From: Gilliamella sp. Choc5-1
GTDB taxonomy: Bacteria > Pseudomonadota > Gammaproteobacteria > Enterobacterales > Orbaceae
Assembly (NCBI RefSeq): GCF_001690595.1
Contig: NZ_LZHH01000105.1
Span: 1 to 64,000, forward strand
DNA length: 64,000 nucleotides
Direction of reading: 5' to 3'
Positions 57,268 through 64,000 of this stretch are shown piece by piece. The stretch's first letter is position 1. Every line of letters begins with the position of its first letter. The position numbers and the translations under genes are program-made. The notes beneath the pieces were generated by a model. That model was not told where the DNA came from, searched no databases, and saw only the letters and a program-made list of their open reading frames with translations.

Positions 57268-57612
57268 ATGAATATCTGTAAGAAAGCAACCTTGGCATTA
57301 TTTTCAGTTGTGTTATCTTTTTCTGCGTTTGCATTAAATTTAGATCAAGCAATAGATTCATTAAGCCAAGCCAAAGCTCAAGGGATAGTTGGTGAACAGG
57401 CTGATGGTTATTTAGGTGTAGTGAAAAACGAAGGTAACGCTTCTGAAATTGCGCAATTAATTAATCAGGCTCGTAAAGAACAATACCAAAAAGTATCAGC
57501 TGAAAGTAATGTCCCTTTAAGTGAAGTAGAAAAAAAGGCCGGTAGTAAAGCGCAAGAAAAGACCCCAGCAGGTCAATATATAAAGCGACAAGGCCAATGG
57601 TTAAAAAAATAA
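57268..57612 (+). CDS. ydbL: YdbL, DUF1318 periplasmic protein
   Basis: A 114-residue exported protein: signal peptide to about residue 22 (FSAFA-LNL), then LDQAIDSLSQAKAQGIVGEQADGYLG, INQARKEQYQKVSAE and a C-terminal PAGQYIKRQGQWLKK typical of DUF1318. In E. coli it modulates the YdbH-YnbE interaction. A strong AAGGAG precedes the ATG. The 105-bp gap from ynbE has no clear hairpin. Confidence 0.93.
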   Translation: MNICKKATLALFSVVLSFSAFALNLDQAIDSLSQAKAQGIVGEQADGYLGVVKNEGNASEIAQLINQARKEQYQKVSAESNVPLSEVEKKAGSKAQEKTPAGQYIKRQGQWLKK

Positions 57613-57789
57613 TTGCTACTTTTTTCAGTAGTAAGAAAAGTATAATCACATTATGCTTTAATTGTGTATAAATAATGTGTATTCTGTTTGTTTAAATATT
57701 TGTTTTATGTTTAACAAAATAAAAAAATTTATCTAGTTAGTTTTTACTTGTAACAGTATCGCTTATGCGATTTGAAATGGAGAAAATCA

Positions 57790-59463
57790 ATGTGTTCGAT
57801 TTTAGGTATTCTTGATATTAAATCAGATCCAGAACAACTACGAACAAAAGCATTAGAACTATCATGCCTACAACGTCATCGTGGTCCTGATTGGTCTGGT
57901 ATTTTTGCTTCTGATAAAGCAATTCTTGCTCATGAACGTTTATCAATTGTAGATGTTAATACAGGATCTCAGCCGCTTTATAATAAAGATAAAACATTAG
58001 TTTTAGCAGTAAATGGCGAAATTTATAATCATCAAGAACTCCGAAATCAGTACAAAGATCGTTATGAGTTTCAAACAGGCTCTGACTGTGAAGTGATTCT
58101 TGCTTTATATCAAGAAAAAGGTATTGATTGCCTTGATGAATTACAAGGTATGTTTGCTTTTATCCTTTATGATATCAATAAAGGGAGCTATTTTATTGGC
58201 CGTGACCATATTGGTATTATTCCAATGTATACAGGTCATGATGAAAATGGCACATTTTATGTTGCCTCTGAAATGAAAGCATTAGTTCCTGTTTGTAAAA
58301 CAATTGAGGCTTTCCCTCCGGGATGCTATCTATCTAGTACCGAAGGTGAAATCAAAACGTATTACAAACGTGACTGGATGGATTACGAAAATGTGAAAGA
58401 CAATAAGACGGATATTAATGCACTGCGTGTTGCATTAGAAGAGTCTGTAAAAAGTCATTTAATGTCTGACGTGCCATATGGTGTTTTATTGTCAGGTGGA
58501 CTTGATTCTTCCGTCATTTCAGCGATCACTAAAAAATTCTCAGCACGTCGTGTTGAAGATCACGAAAAATCAGAAGCATGGTGGCCACAGTTGCACTCAT
58601 TTGCTGTAGGTTTAAAAGGTGCTCCAGATCTTAAAGCTGCACAAGCGGTTGCTGATCATCTAGGTACAGTTCACCACGAAATTAACTTTACCATTCAAGA
58701 AGGTATTGATGCGATTCGTGACGTAATTTATTTCATTGAAACTTATGATGTAACCACAATCCGTGCATCAACACCAATGTATTTAATGGCACGTAAAATC
58801 AAAGCAATGGGAATAAAAATGGTACTTTCTGGTGAAGGTGCTGATGAAGTGTTCGGCGGTTACCTCTATTTCCACAAAGCGCCAAATGCTAAAGAGTTCC
58901 ATGAAGAAACTGTACGCAAATTAGCAGCACTACATATGTATGATTGTGCGCGTGCAAATAAAGCGATGGCGGCTTGGGGCGTTGAAGCTCGAGTCCCATT
59001 CCTTGATAAAAAATTCTTAGATGTCGCAATGCGCATTAATCCAAAAGATAAAATGTGTGGTAGCAATGGCAAAATGGAAAAACATATTGTCCGTGAAGCA
59101 TTTGAATCTTACTTACCTGCATCTGTTGTTTGGCGTCAAAAAGAACAATTCTCTGATGGTGTTGGTTATAGTTGGATTGATACATTAAAAGAAATTGCAG
59201 AAAGTAAAATTACTGATCAGCAATTAGAAAATGCAAAATTCCGCTTTCCATATAATACGCCAACTTCGAAAGAAGCTTATATGTATCGTGAAATTTTCAA
59301 TGAACTATTTCCAGTTGAAAGTGCGGCTCATTGTGTACCTGGTGGTCCAACTGTTGCATGTTCAACTGCTAAAGCAATTGAATGGGATGAATCATTTAAG
59401 AACTTAAACGATCCATCTGGGCGTGCAGCGGTTGGTGTTCATAACGACGCTTATAAAAAATAA
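57790..59463 (+). CDS. asnB: Asparagine synthase (glutamine-hydrolysing) AsnB
   Basis: A 557-residue protein from ATG 57790, the start that places the nucleophile Cys at position 2 (MCSILG) after GGAGAAAATCA. N-terminal glutaminase domain (LQRHRGPDWSG, NGEIYNHQELR), C-terminal synthetase with the PP-loop LLSGGLDSSV near 230 and GEGADEVFGGYLY. It converts aspartate, glutamine and ATP to asparagine. Length close to E. coli AsnB (554). A strong terminator follows. Confidence 0.97.
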   Translation: MCSILGILDIKSDPEQLRTKALELSCLQRHRGPDWSGIFASDKAILAHERLSIVDVNTGSQPLYNKDKTLVLAVNGEIYNHQELRNQYKDRYEFQTGSDCEVILALYQEKGIDCLDELQGMFAFILYDINKGSYFIGRDHIGIIPMYTGHDENGTFYVASEMKALVPVCKTIEAFPPGCYLSSTEGEIKTYYKRDWMDYENVKDNKTDINALRVALEESVKSHLMSDVPYGVLLSGGLDSSVISAITKKFSARRVEDHEKSEAWWPQLHSFAVGLKGAPDLKAAQAVADHLGTVHHEINFTIQEGIDAIRDVIYFIETYDVTTIRASTPMYLMARKIKAMGIKMVLSGEGADEVFGGYLYFHKAPNAKEFHEETVRKLAALHMYDCARANKAMAAWGVEARVPFLDKKFLDVAMRINPKDKMCGSNGKMEKHIVREAFESYLPASVVWRQKEQFSDGVGYSWIDTLKEIAESKITDQQLENAKFRFPYNTPTSKEAYMYREIFNELFPVESAAHCVPGGPTVACSTAKAIEWDESFKNLNDPSGRAAVGVHNDAYKK

Positions 59464-59485
59464 TTGGTTGCATTTAGCAAATGAT

Positions 59486-59512
59486 AAAAAAGGGCATTAT
59501 TGCCCTTTTTTA
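59486..59512 (+). terminator. Rho-independent terminator after asnB
   Basis: AAAAAGGGCA-TTA-TTGCCCTTTTTTA forms a GC-cored stem with an A-run before and a T-run after, 23 bases after the stop. Confidence 0.92.
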
Positions 59513-59794
59513 TTGATTGAATTAACGTAAATGATAACTTTTTTGATAGTTAACATATATTTCTAATTTCCTCAATATTTATCTAACGCCTTCTATACTA
59601 AAAAGATTTGTCACTTGTTGAGAGTAGTATGTTTTTTAGTAAATATTTGTTCAATATGTGATCTAAATTCACTTTTTTCTAAATTTAATAAACTATACTA
59701 AATGTTACCAGTCACATAATAGCTGAATGGAAAATAAACGGTATTTATTTACTAATAAATATAATTGTAATGGTTTATTAACTAGGAGCATTGA
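59513..59794. other. Promoter region of the mannose-family PTS operon
   Basis: No gene is seen in this 282-bp AT-rich gap. It should contain the promoter of the dehydrogenase-PTS operon. There is no -24/-12 (TGGCAC-N5-TTGC) element, and a TGTGATCTAAATTCAC at about 59658 has the wrong spacing for CRP by one base. Confidence 0.4.
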
Positions 59795-60775
59795 GTGGAA
59801 AATTATAAAATTGCAGTAATCAACTCCAGTAGTTTTGGGAAATACTTTCCTGATCATTTACAGCGATTAGAAAAAATAGGTGAAGTAAAACATTTTACTT
59901 TTGATAATAATATTTCAGGAAAGGAACTAGCTGATGCATTGCAAGGATACAATATATTTATTGCAAGCGTTAGGCCATTTTTTAATAAAGAGTTTTTTGA
60001 TAATAAAAAAGATCCTTTATTTTTACTTTCTCGCCATGGAATCGGGTTTAATAACGTTGACGTTATTGCTGCCAAAGAACACGGTACGATTGTTACTATA
60101 GTTCCCCCTTTAGTTGAACGAGATGCTGTCGCTGAAAATGCAGTAACCAATTTACTAGCATTAATCAGACAAACAGTTCAATCTCAAGCTGCAGTGAAGT
60201 CAAATGAATGGAAGAGAAGAGCCTCTTTTTTAGGTATTAATGTTACGGGTAAAGTCGTTGGTGTTATTGGATGCGGTAATATTGGCAGTCGAGTAGCAGA
60301 AATATTTAAGCATGGTTTTAATGCTCGGCTACTCGTTGTTGATCCTAAAGTTAATAAACAATGGGCGATTAAAAATAATATTGAAATTGTTGATTTAGAT
60401 TATTTACTCCAAAATTCAGATATTATCTCTTTAAACGCATCATTAAATGAAACCAGTTACCATATTTTAAAAGAGCGCCAATTTTCTTTAATGAAGAAAG
60501 GCGTTTATATCACAAATACTGCTCGAGCTGAATTGATTGATGAAAGTGCATTATTAAAAGCACTTGATAGTGAAATTGTAGCTGGGCATGCAACAGACGT
60601 AATGTATGTCGAACCGTCATACAACGATAATCCTTTAGTTAAACATCCAAAAGTACTTGTTACACCACATACCTCAGCTTATGCAATTGAATGCTTACAA
60701 GGAATGGGAGAAAAATGTATACAAGATGTAGAAAATTTTGTTAACAAATTAGAACTACAATCAATTGTTTCTTAA
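59795..60775 (+). CDS. D-isomer-specific 2-hydroxyacid dehydrogenase
   Basis: A 326-residue NAD(P)-dependent enzyme starting with GTG (AGGAG 6 bases upstream). Rossmann motif VVGVIGCGNIGSRVAEIF near 150-168, the Arg-containing NTARAELIDESAL near 238 and the catalytic His in VLVTPHTSAYA near 290. The usual ARG-x-x-V/I-D is AELID, so the family Gly is Ala-Glu here. It reduces a 2-keto acid to a D-2-hydroxy acid, or the reverse. It is the first gene of a mannose-family PTS operon (49 bp to EIIC), so its substrate is probably derived from the sugar or sugar acid imported. No other catabolic enzyme is in view. Confidence 0.85.
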   Translation: MENYKIAVINSSSFGKYFPDHLQRLEKIGEVKHFTFDNNISGKELADALQGYNIFIASVRPFFNKEFFDNKKDPLFLLSRHGIGFNNVDVIAAKEHGTIVTIVPPLVERDAVAENAVTNLLALIRQTVQSQAAVKSNEWKRRASFLGINVTGKVVGVIGCGNIGSRVAEIFKHGFNARLLVVDPKVNKQWAIKNNIEIVDLDYLLQNSDIISLNASLNETSYHILKERQFSLMKKGVYITNTARAELIDESALLKALDSEIVAGHATDVMYVEPSYNDNPLVKHPKVLVTPHTSAYAIECLQGMGEKCIQDVENFVNKLELQSIVS

Positions 60776-60824
60776 TTATTTTTTTAATTTTTAAGTAATA
60801 ATAAAAACATTAAGGAGTTTATAT

Positions 60825-61652
60825 ATGCAAGAAATGCATGTAACGTTTCTTCAAGCAGCCATCATTTCTGTATGGGTTGCGATGGTAATGTCTAGGGGGT
60901 TAGGAGGTGCAACATTAACATTAAGATTTACCCCAATGATGACAGGTTTAATTGTTGGGATAGTTTTTAATGATATCACAAATGCCATGATAACAACTGC
61001 GGCAATACAGTTGATTTATATGGGAGTATTTTCTCCTGGTGGTCAAATGCCATCAGAACCTTCTATTGCTACGGCAGTTGCTGTTCCAGTAGCATTACTC
61101 GGAAAAATGGAGCCCACAGCTGCTGTTGCGGTCGCTGTACCTGTTGGCTTATTAGGATCTTACTTGTATCAACTAAGATTTTTCTTTAACACTATGATTA
61201 TGAAATTAACAGAAAAATATGCGCAAGAAGCAAATAGTTCAAAATTAACATTTTCTATAATCATACTACCAATCATTTGTAGTTGTGCTCTATTTATACC
61301 ATTCATGTTTGTCGCATTATATTTTGGCGCACCGATTATTGCCGATGTGATTAAATCAAATGCGGGCGGACTTGTTTTCCATATCCTTAACGTCATTGGT
61401 GGTGGGCTGGCAGCTGTTGGTATTGCATTAACCATTTATGTGATTGGTAAAAAGAGTTACATCATATTCTTCTTATTGGCTTATTTTTTAGCGGTAATTA
61501 CAAAACCACTCAACATAACAATGGTAACTTACGCAATTGTTGGTGCTATTGTTGCATTTATTTTTGTCTTGGCAAAAAGTGAAGCGGTAAACTCTGCGGC
61601 AGACCAACCTAGAAATAATGCCAATAATAATGAAGATGATGATGATTATTAA
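60825..61652 (+). CDS. PTS mannose-family EIIC
   Basis: A 275-residue membrane permease with about seven to eight helices. Family segments: SRGLGGATLTLRFTPMMTGLIVGIVFND, QLIYMGVFSPGGQMPSEPSIATAVAVP. With EIID it forms the sugar channel. The C-terminus is an unusual hydrophilic tail of Asn and Asp (NNANNNEDDDDY). AAGGAG precedes the start. The sugar cannot be deduced; relatives carry mannose, N-acetylgalactosamine, sorbose, fructoselysine or glucosaminate. Confidence 0.93.
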   Translation: MQEMHVTFLQAAIISVWVAMVMSRGLGGATLTLRFTPMMTGLIVGIVFNDITNAMITTAAIQLIYMGVFSPGGQMPSEPSIATAVAVPVALLGKMEPTAAVAVAVPVGLLGSYLYQLRFFFNTMIMKLTEKYAQEANSSKLTFSIIILPIICSCALFIPFMFVALYFGAPIIADVIKSNAGGLVFHILNVIGGGLAAVGIALTIYVIGKKSYIIFFLLAYFLAVITKPLNITMVTYAIVGAIVAFIFVLAKSEAVNSAADQPRNNANNNEDDDDY

Positions 61653-61695
61653 TCTATAGATATTCGATTAATAAATTAGATAGAGGAATTTTATA

Positions 61696-62556
61696 ATGAC
61701 AGAAATCGTACAAGAAAGTATTGATCTAAAGCCAGAAACAATCACTAAAAAGGATATCACTATTGCGTGGTTACGATGGTATTATGCAAATGAAATCCCA
61801 CACTCATTTGATCGTTATCTTGCGGCATCTTTAATGTGGGGATTAATGCCAATCCTAAAAAAACTATATAAATCAAAAAGTGAACTGGCTGCGGCTTACC
61901 AAAGACATTTATTGTTCTTTAACACTCAAATAACTTGGGGTGGGGGAACGATTTCGGGGATAATGGCCTCACTTGAGTCTGTAAGAGCTGACGAAGTTTA
62001 TAACAAGAAACCAATTAGTATCGATAATGATGTACTTTATAATACCAAAGCGGGGTTAATGGGCGCTTTAGCTGGTATTGGCGATGCTATTGACTCAGGC
62101 ACAGTACAATATATTTTTATCGCAATTGCACTACCTTGGGCACAAGAAGGTTTAGCAATTGGAGCATTATTTCCTTTCTTTGCCTTTGTAGTTTATCAAC
62201 TTTTTGTTGGATATTATTTTGCTCAATTAGGATTTAAGTTAGGGAAAAACGCTGCAACAGAAGTTGTTGGTAATAAAATGCAGATGCTTATCGAAGGCTT
62301 ATCTATTTTGGGTTTGTTTATGATGGGTATCTTAGCTGCCAGTTATATCAAAGTCTCATCAAGTTTAAAATTTACCTTATCAGGAAAAGATTTCGTTATA
62401 CAAGACACATTGGATAAAATCTTACCAGGTGCGTTACCACTTATTGTTGTAATGGGATTATATTTTTATTTCTCTAAAAAAGGTTTAAAAGTAACCAGAG
62501 CATTAATTGGATTAACAATCATACTTGGTGTTTTAGCTGCAATTGGCATTTTATAA
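61696..62556 (+). CDS. PTS mannose-family EIID
   Basis: A 286-residue protein unique to the mannose PTS family: amphipathic N-terminus, then ITWGGGTISGIMASLE, LMGALAGIGDAIDSGTVQYIF and several hydrophobic segments towards the end. These match the ManZ/AgaD signatures (G-x-x-G-D-x-x-x). It lies between EIIC and EIIB. Confidence 0.94.
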   Translation: MTEIVQESIDLKPETITKKDITIAWLRWYYANEIPHSFDRYLAASLMWGLMPILKKLYKSKSELAAAYQRHLLFFNTQITWGGGTISGIMASLESVRADEVYNKKPISIDNDVLYNTKAGLMGALAGIGDAIDSGTVQYIFIAIALPWAQEGLAIGALFPFFAFVVYQLFVGYYFAQLGFKLGKNAATEVVGNKMQMLIEGLSILGLFMMGILAASYIKVSSSLKFTLSGKDFVIQDTLDKILPGALPLIVVMGLYFYFSKKGLKVTRALIGLTIILGVLAAIGIL

Positions 62557-62588
62557 AATAATTATATAAAAAATAGAGGTTTTAAATT

Positions 62589-63086
62589 ATGGGAAAAGTT
62601 GTTTTAGCTCGAGTAGATAGTCGTCTTATTCATGGTCAAGTTGCAACTAATGTTTCAAAAGCTGCTGGGGCTAATGCTTTATTTGTGGCAGATGACTATT
62701 CAGCAAATGACGAATTCACAAAAAATATCATTCTAGGCGCCGGAGCTAGCACTGGGCATAAAATCAGAGTACTAAAAGAAGATGGTGCTGTAAGATATTG
62801 GAATGATCGCAAGTACGATGACTTTAATGTTATCTTACTTACTAAAAATATTGAAGTAATGTATAAAATCATTAAAGCAGGCGTACCAATAACAAACCTA
62901 AATATTGGAGGTTTACCGCTAGTACCTGGGGCAACATCAATAATTAAAGAAGTATCGATAAACAAAGAGCAACTTGATCTATTGATCGATTTACAAAATA
63001 GTTACCCGGATATGGATATCTACTTTCAAGCAACGCCTTCATTGAAAAAAATAACATTAAATGAAGCAATCAAAATGTTTGAATAA
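62589..63086 (+). CDS. PTS mannose-family EIIB
   Basis: A 165-residue cytoplasmic domain phosphorylated on His in VDSRLIHGQVATNV (about residue 15). It also has NLNIGGLPLVPGATSIIKEVSI and a short helical C-terminus. It passes phosphate from EIIA to the sugar entering through EIIC/EIID. The B domain is separate, not fused to A as in E. coli ManX. Confidence 0.95.
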   Translation: MGKVVLARVDSRLIHGQVATNVSKAAGANALFVADDYSANDEFTKNIILGAGASTGHKIRVLKEDGAVRYWNDRKYDDFNVILLTKNIEVMYKIIKAGVPITNLNIGGLPLVPGATSIIKEVSINKEQLDLLIDLQNSYPDMDIYFQATPSLKKITLNEAIKMFE

Positions 63087-63101
63087 TATAGGAAGGTAAA
63101 A

Positions 63102-63545
63102 ATGATAGGTGTCTTATTAATTAGCCATGGCAACATGGCTGCGGGAATGAAAGATAGTGTAACAATGATAGTTGGAGAACAAGACAAATTTGAAACACTA
63201 TCACTTAATCCAGGGCAAGATATTAATCAATTAAAAACGGATCTATTTAATTGTTCAAAATCTTTAGATTCAGGCAAAGGAGTCTTAATTTTTGTCGATC
63301 TATATGGAGCCTCTCCTTACAATGCTTCAATGAAATGCGTGCCTCAATGGCGAGAATTGGGTATGGATGTTAGAGTTATTACCGGCATGAGCTTACCAAT
63401 GGTGATTAATGCGGTATGCAATAGAGACTCATTGTCAGTACAAGAATTAGCCAAAGAGAGTCTTGAGGCGGGTCATGATAATATTCAAGACGCTATTGCT
63501 AATCTTACTCATTCCAACCAATCTCAGAATGAGGATGATTATTAA
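63102..63545 (+). CDS. PTS mannose-family EIIA
   Basis: A 147-residue EIIA: phosphohistidine in GVLLISHGNMAAGMKDS (His9), FVDLYGASPYNASM and VITGMSLPMVINA. It accepts phosphate from HPr. Beyond residue 130 it has a polar tail ending NEDDY, echoing the NEDDDDY end of the EIIC in the same operon. Gene order C-D-B-A is unusual compared with A-B-C-D operons. Confidence 0.94.
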   Translation: MIGVLLISHGNMAAGMKDSVTMIVGEQDKFETLSLNPGQDINQLKTDLFNCSKSLDSGKGVLIFVDLYGASPYNASMKCVPQWRELGMDVRVITGMSLPMVINAVCNRDSLSVQELAKESLEAGHDNIQDAIANLTHSNQSQNEDDY

Positions 63546-63654
63546 TTAGTTTAATATTGCTAATTGATAATATTATCAAGTGTATAGTGAATATGATTAA
63601 CAAAGTCATATTCACTATATTGTTTAATTTTTATATCTAAATAGTTTATTAATA

Positions 63655-64000
63655 ATGGAAATACTTAAAGATCTTGTGCTCCGATACTGTGTCATATTTG
63701 GTAAACGATTTTCTACTAAACAAAAGATTGCTTTTTTAAGAGTGATATCTAAAGAACTAATTCAATTAGGCTATATGGTTGATGCTAAACTAGCCAAGTT
63801 GAAATTAGCAACAAGACGATATGAAAACTATTACAATGCTTATATTGGTGATTTAAATAAAGCTGAATTAATTATTTGCACTTATTACGATACTGGCGTT
63901 AATAACTTTAATTTTCAAAAAAAATACGCATTTTCTCCACAATTTAGTAAATTAAGTTACTTTATCAGTATTGCGCCAATCATTATTTTATTCATTGCTT
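63655..64000 (+). CDS. Uncharacterised membrane protein, cut by the window edge
   Basis: An open frame of at least 115 codons from ATG 63655 to the window end. The N-terminal 95 residues are soluble and basic (LRYCVIFGKRFSTKQKIAFLRVI, then LAKLKLATRRYENYYNAYI and ADLIICTYYD-like AELIICTYYDTG). A hydrophobic helix then begins (SYFISIAPIIILFIA). The ribosome site is weak. I do not recognise the family. It is 110 bp after EIIA on the same strand and may belong to the PTS operon. Confidence 0.6.
   Translation, partial: MEILKDLVLRYCVIFGKRFSTKQKIAFLRVISKELIQLGYMVDAKLAKLKLATRRYENYYNAYIGDLNKAELIICTYYDTGVNNFNFQKKYAFSPQFSKLSYFISIAPIIILFIA

Noticed and set aside
59655-59675. CRP site before the mannose-family PTS operon
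   Set aside because: TGTGATCTAAATTCAC has seven instead of six bases between half-sites.
59513-59794. LevR/ManR-type sigma-54 promoter for the PTS
   Set aside because: No -24/-12 element found in the gap.

Overview
The window looks like a chromosomal segment of an AT-rich gammaproteobacterium of the family Orbaceae, a relative of Gilliamella (bee-gut symbionts). This is inferred from three things: low-GC coding sequence, enterobacteria-like housekeeping order (dam-rpe-gph-trpS, ribF-ileS-lspA-ispH, ydbH-ynbE-ydbL, mtlA-mtlD-mtlR), and a PTS-rich gene set. No rRNA, tRNA or CRISPR array was recognised.

Layout. 1-1000: nearly perfect long direct repeats and the remnant of an IS481-like transposase. 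999-2716: a two-gene RNA/ribosome rescue operon (RtcB2 ligase plus release factor PrfH). 2717-3622: non-coding, with a dead Flp-type pilin gene. 3623-6032: a TPP-riboswitch-controlled thiamine salvage operon thiM-thiE-thiD. 6077-14176: trkA, then trpS-gph-rpe-dam-damX-like-aroK (aroB is missing from its usual place), kdsD and a LysE/RhtB exporter. 14186-15628: a membrane-anchored sulfatase/LTA-synthase-like protein. 15845-25308: a long iron-uptake cluster behind a candidate Fur box. It holds a periplasmic nitroreductase-like protein, an FTR1 permease, the P19/Tp34 protein, a DUF2318 membrane protein cut by an in-frame stop, two FtsX-type permeases with an ATPase, a DUF4418 protein, and a second permease/ATPase pair. 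It matches the Campylobacter p19 locus with additions. 25333-30766: yceF, a frameshifted acetyltransferase, a universal stress protein and the mannitol PTS operon with two CRP sites. 31173-33293: rlmKL.

33417-38972 is an accessory island. It has two broken IS3-family elements, a decayed N-hydroxylase plus acetyltransferase pair bracketed by outward-facing IS ends, the 3' part of an unfamiliar secreted or surface protein, and further copies of the repeat family seen at the left edge. Housekeeping then resumes: mobA, yihD, dsbA (with an unusual CPSC active site), macAB behind a candidate Fur box, yfhL, ispH-lspA-ileS-ribF, folE, polA, gltX, a short ydbH with ynbE and ydbL, and asnB. The right end (59795-64000) is a complete mannose-family PTS (EIIC, EIID, EIIB, EIIA) led by a D-2-hydroxyacid dehydrogenase and followed by a membrane protein cut by the window edge.

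One theme runs across the window: several genes in accessory regions are broken by single in-frame stops or by one-base slips in homopolymer runs (DUF2318 protein, GNAT, N-hydroxylase, both IS3 transposases, Flp pilin). The other is a roughly 30-base motif with the core TCCTGAA followed by a T-run and ACA, repeated in intergenic gaps across the whole window. All functional calls come from reading the translated sequence and from family knowledge; no database search was run.
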